From a virus, in IMG/VR virus record IMGVR_UViG_3300009285_001298, positions 1-22,784 of that record: a stretch of 22,784 bases of DNA, one strand, 5' to 3'. Shown here piece by piece: positions 7,618-15,787 of the stretch. Below the pieces are notes generated by a model. The model was not told the DNA's origin, searched no databases, and was given only the letters and a program-made list of their open reading frames with translations. A program made the position numbers and the translations under genes. The number at the start of each line of letters is the position of its first letter. Positions within the stretch are counted from its first letter, which is position 1.

Positions 7618-8694
7618 ATGCCTGACGAACGGATTGAGATGTTCCGGCCGTACGTGCCGTATGAGGAGTGTCTGGCGGCATTAGGGGCCGTCCTCCGCAC
7701 CCGCTGGATTGGCGAAGGCCCGCAGGTCAAGGTCTTCGAGCGGGCGTTTCGTCAGCAGTTCAACGTGCCGTATGCCGTGTCCGTGAACTCCGGCACGTCC
7801 GCGTTGGACACCGCCTACGATTTGCTCGACCTCCAGGCTGGGGATGAAGTGATTACGACCCCCTTGACCTGCACGGCCACGAACCTGCCGTTGATTCGAC
7901 GGGGGGTGAAATTGGTTTGGGCGGATATTCTGCCCACGACCCTGTGCATTGACCCAGAGGATGTCCGCCGCAAGCTCACGCCCAAGACCAAAGCCGTGGT
8001 GCAAGTCCACCTCGGCGGGATTCGGGCGGAGGTGGAGGACGTGGGGGTGCCCGTGGTGTCGGATGCCTGCCAAGCCCTCGGGATCTTCGTCGGGCATTAC
8101 ACCGCGTGTTCCTTCCAGGCCATCAAGCACTTCACCACGGGGGACGGGGGGATGCTGGTCTGTACCGATCCGAAAGCGGCCCATAAAGCCCGGCTCCTGC
8201 GGTGGTTCGGGATTGACCGGGAAAAGAAGGTCAACAGCGGGTGGCAATCGTACAAAGACCGCAAGATGACGTTCCAGATTGAACTGCCGGGGACGAAGCG
8301 CCAGATGACCGATCTGGATGCCGCGTTGGGCCTCGTCGGGTTGGCCCATTACGACCGAATATTGGCGCATCGAAAGACGCTGTTTGACCGCTACCGCGAG
8401 CGCCTGACGGGGGTGGAGGGGATGACCCTCGTGGATGGCTCCCGCAATACCTATTGGCTCTGCACCCTCTTGGTCGAGCGGCGGGAGGCCTTGGTGCAAA
8501 AACTCTTTGAGGCCGACGTGGACACGAATCTTGTGCAGTTGCGGAACGACATTCAACCGATCTTCGGCCACAAACGTCAGGACTTACCCGTGATGAATGC
8601 GGTGGAATCGAAGTATCTCTCGGTGCCGTTGGGGATGCACGTGTCCCTCGACGACGTGGACTACATCTGTGACACGATTCGGGCGGGGTGGTGA
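7618..8694 (+). CDS. DegT/DnrJ/EryC1/StrS-family sugar aminotransferase
   Basis: A 358-residue PLP-dependent enzyme of the family that transfers an amino group, usually from glutamate, to a nucleotide-activated keto-sugar. Diagnostic features are NSGTSAL at ~57-63 (phosphate of PLP), T-T-P-L-T-C-T-A-T-N at ~80, D149 in SDACQALG (pyridine nitrogen) and K170 in SFQAIKHFTTGDGG (Schiff-base lysine). GDGG replaces the commoner GEGG. The length is near normal (about 370). No dehydratase or nucleotidyltransferase is nearby, so its keto-sugar substrate must come from the host or from genes outside the window. It opens the cassette after a hairpin and overlaps the next gene as TGATG. An internal ATG at 7639 is a possible but poorly supported start. 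Confidence 0.92.
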   Translation: MPDERIEMFRPYVPYEECLAALGAVLRTRWIGEGPQVKVFERAFRQQFNVPYAVSVNSGTSALDTAYDLLDLQAGDEVITTPLTCTATNLPLIRRGVKLVWADILPTTLCIDPEDVRRKLTPKTKAVVQVHLGGIRAEVEDVGVPVVSDACQALGIFVGHYTACSFQAIKHFTTGDGGMLVCTDPKAAHKARLLRWFGIDREKKVNSGWQSYKDRKMTFQIELPGTKRQMTDLDAALGLVGLAHYDRILAHRKTLFDRYRERLTGVEGMTLVDGSRNTYWLCTLLVERREALVQKLFEADVDTNLVQLRNDIQPIFGHKRQDLPVMNAVESKYLSVPLGMHVSLDDVDYICDTIRAGW

Positions 8695-11522
8695 TGGTCA
8701 CCTGTCCCGTGTGCAAAGACCCTGTGCCGAAGTGGGGCGGGGTGCGGAACGGCCATCTGATGCTAACGGAAGATGCCGAGGGACACAAGCATGTCCACGG
8801 TGACCTCGAACGGAAAGGCATTATGCAGGGGTTGCTTGAGAACGCTCAGGAAGTCATCGGCATGCCGGTGGTGGCGACCGCTCAAAAAACGCTCCCCAAG
8901 GAAGTGGTCTTCCATAGCCGGATGCGGATCGGAGATTCGCTGGTCATGACCTGCGGGATTCGCGACTTCAAGGCCGCGTTCCCCTCCGTCCGGGTGGGCG
9001 TCAACTCCACGGCCATGCACCTCTGGGATCACAACCCGGCGGTGGATCGGACATTGCTCCAAACCAAAGAGAATACGGTCAATATCGGGACTGGCTGGTT
9101 GACCACCGCCAGTAATCGGCTCGACTGGCACATGACCAACGCCCATCGGGTCTCGATTGAACAGGCGTTGGGGGTGTCCATTCCGCAAGGGGTGTCCCGC
9201 CCCGACATTTGGTTGACCGAGGAGGAATACCATGCGCCCCGCGTCTTCAAAGCCCCGTACTGGCTCATTGTCGTTAACGGCGAAAAGGGCTGGGGATGCA
9301 AGATGTATCCCTTCGAACGCTGGCAAGCAGTCATTGACCAGAACCCTGACCTCACATTTGTCCAACTCGGCACCAAGGGCGACAATCCTCCGCGATTACA
9401 CGGGGCAAACGTGGTGGACTACGTCGGACGCACAGAGGATAAACTTACTGGAGTACGCGATCTCTTTACGTTGTTCCTGAACGCCGAGGGTTCGTTGGGG
9501 TTGGTCAGCTTCCACATGCACCTGTCGGGGGCGCTCTGGAAACCCGCCGTCGTGGTGGCCGGGGCTCGTGAACCCGCGCACTTCACCAAGTACGAAGGGC
9601 ATCAATACCTCGAAAATGGGGGCACGTTGCCCTGTGCGGTGACGGCGTGTTGGCATTGCGATCTTGACCGGTGTACGAACCTAGTGACCCATCAAGGCGC
9701 TTCACTGGTTGAACCTTATATAGACAACGCGCAGGTGTTGTTCACAAAAGAGAACGATCCTGATGGAATTAAGCGACAGGCGTGGATCAAGGAGCAGAGG
9801 AACGCTCTGGCTCCGGCACGAAGACCTAAGTGCGTTGACCTGATAGAACCCTCTGACATTACCCGCGCCATACGCTCGTACTATCGCGGGGGCCGTCTCC
9901 GGCTCGATCAGCCGTCCGGCCCGACCCCGAAGAAATTCTGTCATGTGGTGCCGACGCCGGTGTCGGTGGCCGTCCCGTCCGGCCCGTCCTTACAAGACCG
10001 GATCACCCAGCAGTACGGGTCCCGCTACGCCTTCAAGTTCGGCGGCGGGTCGCTGACCGAAGGCGATTGGCGGTTTCTCGACCGGCTCATCACCGAGCGC
10101 GTGGTGAAGACCGTCTTGGAGTTTGGGGCCGGGTTGTCCACCTTGCTCTTCGCCGAGAAAGTCCAGGTCACGACCTACGAGACGATGAATCACTGGATTG
10201 CGCGGCTGAAGGCCGAGAAGCCCGACCTGGATATTCGTCAGTGGGATGGCAAAGACACCCCCATTGATCAGCCGTATGACTTGGCCTTTGTGGATGGGCC
10301 GTCGGGGGGCGAGAACCGGGAGCATAGCGTGCGGCTGGCGGCCCAGCACGCCCGGATGGTGGTCGTGCATGACGGCGGATTCGCCCCAGAACAGGGCTGG
10401 CAGACCAAGTACCTGCGCGGCGTGTTCACGGGGCCGGAGAAAGCTGGCGATCGGGGTCGCTTCTGGGAACGCCCGCATACCCCCGCGCCCGCGCCGTCGC
10501 CGGACTTCGTGTTGGGGGACGAACCCAGCGTCCAGAGGGGCTTATCCATCAAGGTCGTGTCCACGGCCCGTGGCTGGGGAGGGTGTGCGCGGTCGCTGAC
10601 CACCCTGATGGCGTTGATGGTCAAGGCCGGGCATGCGGTCGAGTTCATCCCGTTCCGCAACGCGGTGGGGTCGGCGGAGTTCCGGTCGGCGTTGGAGAAC
10701 GGCTTGGCCCCCGTCCACGTGACCCTCTCCTACGAGACGGTGCGCGATCCGTGCGACCTGCTCCTGGTCTACGCCGATGACTTCGTCTGGGAATTTGGGG
10801 CACCGGCGATGATGGACGCCCTCTCGACCCTCCACGCCCGGCAGAAGGTGATGGTGGTGAACTACCGGCGGGGGAAGATCGGGGAAATTCCCTGGACGCA
10901 AGGCTGGGATCAGTACCTCTTCCTGAACCGGGTGCAGGAAGCGGACTTCCGCCGGGTGTGTCCCACCGCCGCCAAGACCACGGTGATGGCCCCCTGCACG
11001 GACTTGGCTCCGTTCTTTGCGGTGACGCCGAATTACACAGCCCCCCTCCGGGTCGTCCGGCACAACAGCCAGGGCGACAGCAAGTTTGCCAAAGATTGTG
11101 CAACCAATATCCAAACGGTATTGGATGGACGGTTAGACACCACGATCCACATGATGCCAGGCCCCAGTTTCGTCCCGGTCTCTGACCGGTTCGTCCGCCA
11201 CAAGAAGAATGATCCACCCGTCCCGACCTTCCTGGCGTCTGGGAACGTCTTCTGGTACGCGCTTCCGACGGGGTACATTGACGCGGGGCCACGGGCCGTG
11301 ATTGAAGCGATGGCGGCCGGACTGCCCATCGTGGCCGACCCGTGGGGCGGCGTGGTGGATCGGGTGACGCCGGACTGTGGGTGGCTGGGGACGGTCGCCG
11401 AGCAGGTCGAGGTGTTGCGGACAGTGACGCCGGAGATCCTCCGAGAGAAAGGGCTGGCGGCCCGCCGGCGGGCCAAAGCCGAGTTCGCCGCGGAGCGGTG
11501 GTTAGAGGTGTTGGGGTGCTAA
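8694..11522 (+). CDS. Fusion: GT9-like + SAM methyltransferase + GT4-like
   Basis: A 942-residue protein. Residues ~1-45 have a zinc-ribbon-like CPVC plus a GHKHVHG cluster. Residues ~60-350 resemble GT9 (ADP-heptose:LPS heptosyltransferase) proteins: FHSRMRIGDSLVMT, GEKGWGCKMYPFERWQAVI, VQLGTKGD and a late LVSFHMHLSGALWKPAVVV segment. Residues ~430-590 form a class I SAM methyltransferase-like domain with VLEFGAGLSTLLFA at ~474-487 (E476) and FVDGPSGGENREHS. Residues ~615-942 resemble GT4, with GPRAVIEAMAAGLPIVADPWGG around E871. The protein probably adds at least two sugars and methylates or binds a nucleotide. GC content drops at ~9660-9780, near the first domain junction. ATG 8694 is chosen (TGATG overlap); GTGs at 8688 and 8691 are possible. 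Confidence 0.85.
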   Translation: MVTCPVCKDPVPKWGGVRNGHLMLTEDAEGHKHVHGDLERKGIMQGLLENAQEVIGMPVVATAQKTLPKEVVFHSRMRIGDSLVMTCGIRDFKAAFPSVRVGVNSTAMHLWDHNPAVDRTLLQTKENTVNIGTGWLTTASNRLDWHMTNAHRVSIEQALGVSIPQGVSRPDIWLTEEEYHAPRVFKAPYWLIVVNGEKGWGCKMYPFERWQAVIDQNPDLTFVQLGTKGDNPPRLHGANVVDYVGRTEDKLTGVRDLFTLFLNAEGSLGLVSFHMHLSGALWKPAVVVAGAREPAHFTKYEGHQYLENGGTLPCAVTACWHCDLDRCTNLVTHQGASLVEPYIDNAQVLFTKENDPDGIKRQAWIKEQRNALAPARRPKCVDLIEPSDITRAIRSYYRGGRLRLDQPSGPTPKKFCHVVPTPVSVAVPSGPSLQDRITQQYGSRYAFKFGGGSLTEGDWRFLDRLITERVVKTVLEFGAGLSTLLFAEKVQVTTYETMNHWIARLKAEKPDLDIRQWDGKDTPIDQPYDLAFVDGPSGGENREHSVRLAAQHARMVVVHDGGFAPEQGWQTKYLRGVFTGPEKAGDRGRFWERPHTPAPAPSPDFVLGDEPSVQRGLSIKVVSTARGWGGCARSLTTLMALMVKAGHAVEFIPFRNAVGSAEFRSALENGLAPVHVTLSYETVRDPCDLLLVYADDFVWEFGAPAMMDALSTLHARQKVMVVNYRRGKIGEIPWTQGWDQYLFLNRVQEADFRRVCPTAAKTTVMAPCTDLAPFFAVTPNYTAPLRVVRHNSQGDSKFAKDCATNIQTVLDGRLDTTIHMMPGPSFVPVSDRFVRHKKNDPPVPTFLASGNVFWYALPTGYIDAGPRAVIEAMAAGLPIVADPWGGVVDRVTPDCGWLGTVAEQVEVLRTVTPEILREKGLAARRRAKAEFAAERWLEVLGC

Positions 11523-12166
11523 CCTTTGCCGAGGTCTTTCACACGACGCCCCATGCGTTGAGTGTCAAGTATCCCCATTACTTGCCGATTTACGAGACGC
11601 ATCTGGCCCCGTTTCGAGGCCAGTCCGTGCAGGTGTTGGAGATTGGGGTGGGCTGTGGAGGGTTTCTCCAAGTGCTCCAGACCTATCTCGGCCCTCAGGC
11701 CATCGTGCGGGGGTTGGATGCGAACGTCGGGAATCTTATTCCAGAGATGATCCCCTCGGTGTTGACGGGGTTTCAGGAAGACACGGAAGCACACCGTCGG
11801 GTCTTTGAGGCCCTGCCGTCGCCGAGCATCATTATTGATGACGGAGGCCATCAACCCTATGAACAACTCGCCAGTTTCCGTGGGTTGTTCCCACGGCTGG
11901 CCACTCCCGGCGTGTACATTGTCGAAGATACCCAGTTCTCCTATGCGCCGAAGTATGGGGGCTATAAGCACCCGGGCACCTTCATCGAGTTTGTCAAAGA
12001 CCGTGTGGATGATCTCAATGCGTGGTGGGCGGAGCCGGGCGACCCGCAAGCCACCGACTTCACGAAAATGACCTTTGGGATCCACATCTACCCGAACTGC
12101 GTGGTCTTTGAGAAAACCCCCGTGTTGCTCTCGAGCGCCATCCGCGTGGAGGTGCCCCATGCGTAG
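11516..12166 (+). CDS. SAM-dependent sugar O-methyltransferase, MycE-like
   Basis: A 216-residue class I methyltransferase. Motif I is VLEIGVGCGGFLQVLQTYLG at ~40-59, followed by the acidic GLDAN. The segments IIIDDGGHQPYEQLASFRGLFPRL and GVYIVEDTQFSYAPKYGGY match the metal-binding DDG(S/G)H and LFP...YVVED pattern of the MycE family of macrolide-sugar O-methyltransferases. It probably methylates a hydroxyl of a sugar made or attached by the neighbouring enzymes; the true acceptor is unknown. The start is placed at GTG 11516, which has AGAGG upstream and overlaps the fusion gene by seven bases; a longer frame reaching back to 11342 is a shadow of that gene. It overlaps the next gene by eight bases. 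Confidence 0.82.
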   Translation: MLTFAEVFHTTPHALSVKYPHYLPIYETHLAPFRGQSVQVLEIGVGCGGFLQVLQTYLGPQAIVRGLDANVGNLIPEMIPSVLTGFQEDTEAHRRVFEALPSPSIIIDDGGHQPYEQLASFRGLFPRLATPGVYIVEDTQFSYAPKYGGYKHPGTFIEFVKDRVDDLNAWWAEPGDPQATDFTKMTFGIHIYPNCVVFEKTPVLLSSAIRVEVPHA

Positions 12167-12731
12167 CTCCTACGCGCCCGCCAAGTACGACGAGGTGTTG
12201 ACCCAGCTCGTCGTGGGGTTCCGACCCACCATCTGTGTGGAGCTCGGGGTGTTGGATGGCTTCAGTGCCTGTGCCTTGGCGGAGGGCCTCCGCACGAATG
12301 GCGCGGGACACCTGGATGCCTACGACTTGTTTGACCAGTACCCCTACAAGCACGGGGAACAGACGGCGGTGCAAGCGGAATTGGACGCCAAGGGCTTGAC
12401 CCCATGGGTCACGCTCCATCAAGCCGATGCCTATACCGTCCATGAGCGGTATGAGCATAATACGGTGTACGTGCTCCACGTGGACATCAGCAACGACGGG
12501 GAGACGATTCGCCGGATCATGTCGGCGTGGGACGAGAAGATGGTCATTGGAGGGGTGGTGATCTTTGAAGGCGGGTCGTCGGAGCGCGATCAGGAGCCGT
12601 GGATGCTGACGTATCAGAAGCCGCCGATCAAAACGGCCATCGAGACCGACCCTATCTTGAATAGCCGGTACGTGTACGCGACGTATTTGAAGTGGCCGAG
12701 TCTCACGACGTGTTTGAAGAAGAGGGCCTGA
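12159..12731 (+). CDS. Class I SAM methyltransferase (Methyltransf_24-like)
   Basis: A 190-residue protein with motif I CVELGVLDGFSACALAEGL at ~30-48, an acidic LDAYDLFD strand end, then a late VYVLHVDISNDGETIRRIMSAW and MVIGGVVIFEGG. This is the Rossmann-fold order of small Methyltransf_24/CmcI-like enzymes, with the glycine-rich loop slightly altered (E-L-G-V-L-D-G). GGAGG seven bases upstream fixes the ATG at 12159. It is embedded by overlap between the MycE-like gene and the MORN gene, so all three are probably co-translated. Likely substrate is a sugar or a sugar-linked group; the sequence does not decide it. Confidence 0.75.
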   Translation: MRSSYAPAKYDEVLTQLVVGFRPTICVELGVLDGFSACALAEGLRTNGAGHLDAYDLFDQYPYKHGEQTAVQAELDAKGLTPWVTLHQADAYTVHERYEHNTVYVLHVDISNDGETIRRIMSAWDEKMVIGGVVIFEGGSSERDQEPWMLTYQKPPIKTAIETDPILNSRYVYATYLKWPSLTTCLKKRA

Positions 12732-13198
12732 TGGCGATCCGACGAGAACTCTATCCCACGGGGCGCGTGTCGTGGGAAATCCCGTTAGATGCGGACGGAC
12801 GCTGGCACGGCGAGTTCATCCAATACTACCCCGATGGGAGTGTGGAGTGGGTGATTCCGTATGTGCAGGGCAAACGTCACGGACAGGCCTCCCAGCGTCA
12901 CCCGAACAACCGGCTGAAACTCACCCGCGAGTATGTGCAGGGGCAGAGGCAGGGCGTGGAACGTCTCTTTCAACAGGATGGGGCGACGCTAACGGAAGAA
13001 ACGCATTACGTCGAAGGCACCAAACAGGGTCGCCGACGCTGCTGGCGACCGGATGGCACGTTGGAGAGTGACGGGGAGTATGCCCACGACGTGTTGCATG
13101 GCGCGTTCCGTCGGGTGGCCCCCGACGGGTCGGTGATCCACACGGCCCAGTATACCCGTGGGCAGGCCACGGCACGGAGCGCCCATGACCGACGCTGA
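12731..13198 (+). CDS. MORN-repeat (YwqK-like) protein
   Basis: A 155-residue protein built from about six MORN-type units of ~22 residues, with repeated Y-x-x-G-(K/R)-x-x-(H/Q)-G motifs: ELYPTGRVSWEI, YYPDGSVEWVIPYVQGKRHG, YVQGQRQGVERLF, YVEGTKQGRRRCWRPDGTLESDGEY, DVLHGAFRRVAPDGS. MORN proteins form twisted beta-sheets used for protein or lipid contact. Database relatives are often labelled YwqK antitoxins, but no toxin neighbour is seen, so a structural or partner-binding role in the cassette is more likely. The start overlaps the previous stop as TGATG with AGAGGG upstream. The end overlaps the next gene by 14 bases. Confidence 0.8.
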   Translation: MAIRRELYPTGRVSWEIPLDADGRWHGEFIQYYPDGSVEWVIPYVQGKRHGQASQRHPNNRLKLTREYVQGQRQGVERLFQQDGATLTEETHYVEGTKQGRRRCWRPDGTLESDGEYAHDVLHGAFRRVAPDGSVIHTAQYTRGQATARSAHDRR

Positions 13199-13514
13199 CC
13201 GGATTGCCCTCAAGCGGTTTGTCCAACAGATCACGGAGCAACCCTGGCCCCTCGACCAACAGCCCTGTCGGGCCGAAGGGGTCTTCCGCTGGTGTACCGA
13301 CTGGGAACTGATTGAGCTCGGCAAGTGCTTGTTCTTGGGGGAGGCCACGTACCTGGCCGATCCGCCCCCGCGCCGGTTACGCTTCAATCCACTCTGGTCG
13401 CAGGACGCGATTGTCCAGGAAGCCCGGCGGTTGCTGACCGTCCATGCCGACTCGGTGGACACACTCCTCAGTGAACTCCAGTCTCGGAGGGCCTCTTATG
13501 CCCACGGTGGCTGA
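13185..13514 (+). CDS. Hypothetical 109-residue protein
   Basis: A small, mostly helical protein of 109 residues with several tryptophans (QPWPLDQQPCR, FRWCTDWELIELGKCLFLGEATYLADPPPRR). No family is recognised. Its ATG overlaps the MORN gene by 14 bases and its end overlaps the following methyltransferase by 17, so it is locked into the operon. Codon use is like that of its neighbours. A partner or chaperone for the adjacent enzymes is conceivable, but nothing in the sequence shows a function. Confidence 0.65.
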   Translation: MTDADRIALKRFVQQITEQPWPLDQQPCRAEGVFRWCTDWELIELGKCLFLGEATYLADPPPRRLRFNPLWSQDAIVQEARRLLTVHADSVDTLLSELQSRRASYAHGG

Positions 13515-14160
13515 GCATCCGGGCTCGCGGGATACGTTTGACACCTTGTCCTCTGGGCGCGACGGGTTGGAACGGTTTCGCATCCTCGAAGATGTGGGGC
13601 AGTATGTGCTCAACGGCGTCCAGGGCGACGTGGTGGAGATTGGCGTGGGGGAAAGCTCCTTTTTCCTGACCCGGCTCACCGACCGCTTCAAACGACGGAT
13701 GTGGCACTGCGATGTGTCCCCTGGCAAGATCGTGAACCCGATGACGATTCCTGGCTATTTGGGGGAGCCACGCACCTATCTGGAAGAGCGCGACTCCGTG
13801 CCTGAGACCCTGGCGCGGGTCATCTGCTTCGCGGGGACATCGGATGCGCTCTTCCGGAGATTTTCCATCGGCCCCGTGGCCTTGGCATTTATTGACGGGG
13901 ATCATACCTACGACCAAGCCAAGAAAGACTTTGACCACCTCTGGCCACTGGTGGTTCCAAACGGGGTCGTGGCCCTCCATGACACTTACCCACCGGATGC
14001 CGCGTGGACGGATGAGAATCATTGCGGAGAGGTCTACCGGCTCCGGCAAACCCTGGAAGCACGGGCGGATCTGGATTGTTTCACCTTCTCTCGTGGCACC
14101 GCCATCGGGGTGGGGATCACGTTCGTGCGGAAACGCGACCCGGATTACGCCTACCGATGA
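13498..14160 (+). CDS. Class I SAM methyltransferase, CmcI/Methyltransf_24-like
   Basis: A 220-residue methyltransferase. Motif I is GDVVEIGVGESSFFLTRL at ~42-59, followed by MWHCDVSPGK. ALAFIDGDHTYDQAKKDFDHLWPLV and GVVALHDTYPP give the IDGDH-x-Y and HD motifs of metal-dependent Methyltransf_24 enzymes. It is the third free-standing methyltransferase of the cassette. The start at 13498 is supported by GGAGG seven bases upstream and overlaps the previous gene by 17 bases. Its last 10 bases overlap the 3' end of the antisense HNH gene, which was apparently inserted right at this stop codon. Confidence 0.82.
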   Translation: MPTVAEHPGSRDTFDTLSSGRDGLERFRILEDVGQYVLNGVQGDVVEIGVGESSFFLTRLTDRFKRRMWHCDVSPGKIVNPMTIPGYLGEPRTYLEERDSVPETLARVICFAGTSDALFRRFSIGPVALAFIDGDHTYDQAKKDFDHLWPLVVPNGVVALHDTYPPDAAWTDENHCGEVYRLRQTLEARADLDCFTFSRGTAIGVGITFVRKRDPDYAYR

Positions 14161-14711
14161 GGTACCTGGCGACCATCAAAAATGATTTCCTGGGGCAGGA
14201 CGTTCTTGCCATACTCAAAACGCATGTGTGCAGATTGATTGGCAAAGGCCATCAGTTGATGAGGACGATTATCGGTTTTCCTTCCAAGGTGATGAACCAC
14301 TTCGGTTCGTTTCAACATTCGTCCAAGATATTTCTCGATATTCAATCGGTGTTCAGGAACATATCCACGAACAGTTGCCATTGGGTGAGAAGGAGATTTT
14401 CTCATCCTGTAGCCATCTCGAAGAACCGTCTCTCTCCATCGAGCGTTATTCCGTCCAGTGAATTGTTGGCGGTACTCAGGACGTTTCCACAGCGATTTCA
14501 GTTGTTGGCTTCGTCGCCTACGCCGGGCTGGATCACTCCAGACTTTTTTGAGGGTTCGGCGCAAGCGTTCCATCGGTTCATGATGGCTCCATATGTTTTG
14601 CATCGTGCGACGATGGCGAATTTTGACACTTGGTTGGTTCCAAGTACGAAGATTCGATTGCCTGATTTTCTCTCTAACTTGGCAAGTGTGGTGCGCTCCT
14701 TTGGGTGGCAT
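14151..14711 (-). CDS. HNH homing-type endonuclease 1 (antisense)
   Basis: A 186-residue protein on the opposite strand to the operon. Residues ~1-95 hold basic, repeated helices (VREKIRQSNLRTW, ERLRRTLKKVW, RSQQLKSLWKRP) like NUMOD3 DNA-binding modules. The HNH domain (~120-170) has GYVPEHRLNIEKYLGR, EVVHHLG, DNRP and AH-x-R-F, so the catalytic His pair, Asn and last His are present. It ends IIFDGRQVPHR. It is roughly 60% identical by eye to HNH 2 over the nuclease domain. Its local GC content is about 48% against 60% or more around it. The start at ATG 14711 is chosen because a promoter-like sequence ends seven bases before it; a TTG at 14747 would extend the frame. Its last 10 bases overlap the upstream gene. 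Confidence 0.87.
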   Translation of the reverse strand: MPPKGAHHTCQVREKIRQSNLRTWNQPSVKIRHRRTMQNIWSHHEPMERLRRTLKKVWSDPARRRRRSQQLKSLWKRPEYRQQFTGRNNARWRETVLRDGYRMRKSPSHPMATVRGYVPEHRLNIEKYLGRMLKRTEVVHHLGRKTDNRPHQLMAFANQSAHMRFEYGKNVLPQEIIFDGRQVPHR

Positions 14712-14718
14712 AAGGGTT

Positions 14719-14747
14719 ATTATGCATTGTTTGGTTGCAGAAAGCAA
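14719..14747 (-). promoter_or_regulatory. Possible leaderless promoter of HNH 1
   Basis: Reading the - strand, TTGCTT (14747-14742) and CATAAT (14724-14719) are separated by 17 bases and resemble sigma70 -35 and -10 boxes. The HNH ATG starts only seven bases past the -10, so the message would begin at or near the start codon. The -35 is weak, matching consensus at three of six positions. The layout matches the stronger promoter of HNH 2. Confidence 0.45.
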
Positions 14748-14749
14748 GC

Positions 14750-15787
14750 ATGAACGACTACGACCGCCTTAAATGGAAACTCTCTGGTATTGAGCCGTGG
14801 CAAGACAGTGCCGATGGCGCCGAGTATCGAGGCCCCGATGGGTATAGTCTCTACGATCTGTCCCTTGCCAATTCCATGCCTTGCGAACAACAGGTGGCGG
14901 TAGTTGTCACCGCATGGTCGGGACAGTTGAAGTGGCTGGCCGCGACCCTCGCATCCTACCGCCGGAGCGGGGCGTACGTCGTGCTGGCGTATGACCATCA
15001 TACCCCGCCGTGGATGGTCACGAGTACGGATCATCTGCTTCGCACATTTCCGAATCCACGGCATTACCAACTCGCATCCGCGGTGGTCTTCAAACACACC
15101 ACCTATGATTGCAATAAACGTGCTGGCTGGTTTTGGGATATTCGGTATGCCCAAGGCGTGCTCCGCAACTTCCCAAATTTGAAGCATATTTACGTCACCA
15201 ACGGCGACTGCGCGTGGGATCGTCCGGACGGTCTGCCGCAGTTGATTGACCTGTTGGGGACGGGCGACCTCCTGCCGGGCCAACAGTGGCATGAGACCTT
15301 TCACACGGCGTCCGTGCTCTACAAGGCCGACGCGTTTCACCGCATCGTTGATCATATGGCTGACCAGATGCGCGTCCCCATCATGGGGTCGCTGAGTGCT
15401 GAACGGCTCTTGCAAGAGGCAGTCAAGGCCCTCTCCTTACGGGTGGTGCCAGCACCATTGCAACCCCGTGACCCGACGGATGGCTCGGTGGATATGTACG
15501 CCCGGTATGGTCAGCAGTCCACGTTTCGTGAGGTGGTGGGGTTCAGAAATTTGTTCGCCGAATACGAAACGGCAGGGAATGAAGGCCGAGACGTGGCGTT
15601 TCTGAAACCCTACGTAGATTTGAATCCATTTTACTGGGGAGGCGAGGAACGAGAAACCGTCTGCCAGTATTGGGCCACGGGCGACCGACGGTACCTCTAT
15701 CAATGGCAAGATAGATGGGAAGATTCCGATTACAACCGATTGAGTTACCCCCTCACGCACTATGGGTCGGAGCCCATCTTCGCATGA
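14750..15787 (+). CDS. Putative GT-A-like glycosyltransferase, paralog 1
   Basis: A 345-residue protein. A strand-helix opening VAVVVTAWSGQLKWLAATLASYRRSG at ~50 leads to VVLAYDHHTP. A DxD-like site HIYVTNGDCAW follows (D153). This order is that of GT-A folds, where such residues bind the nucleotide-sugar metal. The C-terminal part has VGFRNLFAEYE and CQYWATGDRRYLYQWQDRW. It is a diverged paralog of the protein at 16543, matching in the same order across the whole length. It lies directly after HNH 1 and overlaps the next small gene as ATGA. The ATG at 14750 is chosen over a TTG at 14735. No strong ribosome binding site is seen (GAAAGC). Family assignment is tentative. Confidence 0.62.
   Translation: MNDYDRLKWKLSGIEPWQDSADGAEYRGPDGYSLYDLSLANSMPCEQQVAVVVTAWSGQLKWLAATLASYRRSGAYVVLAYDHHTPPWMVTSTDHLLRTFPNPRHYQLASAVVFKHTTYDCNKRAGWFWDIRYAQGVLRNFPNLKHIYVTNGDCAWDRPDGLPQLIDLLGTGDLLPGQQWHETFHTASVLYKADAFHRIVDHMADQMRVPIMGSLSAERLLQEAVKALSLRVVPAPLQPRDPTDGSVDMYARYGQQSTFREVVGFRNLFAEYETAGNEGRDVAFLKPYVDLNPFYWGGEERETVCQYWATGDRRYLYQWQDRWEDSDYNRLSYPLTHYGSEPIFA

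Noticed and set aside
12731-13514. Toxin-antitoxin pair (YwqK-like protein with the next small gene)
   Set aside because: The downstream protein shows no toxin motif, and all genes are locked into a longer operon by overlaps.
14022-14753. + strand open frame opposite HNH 1
   Set aside because: The protein lacks coherent composition, whereas the - strand frame has intact HNH and NUMOD3-like motifs.
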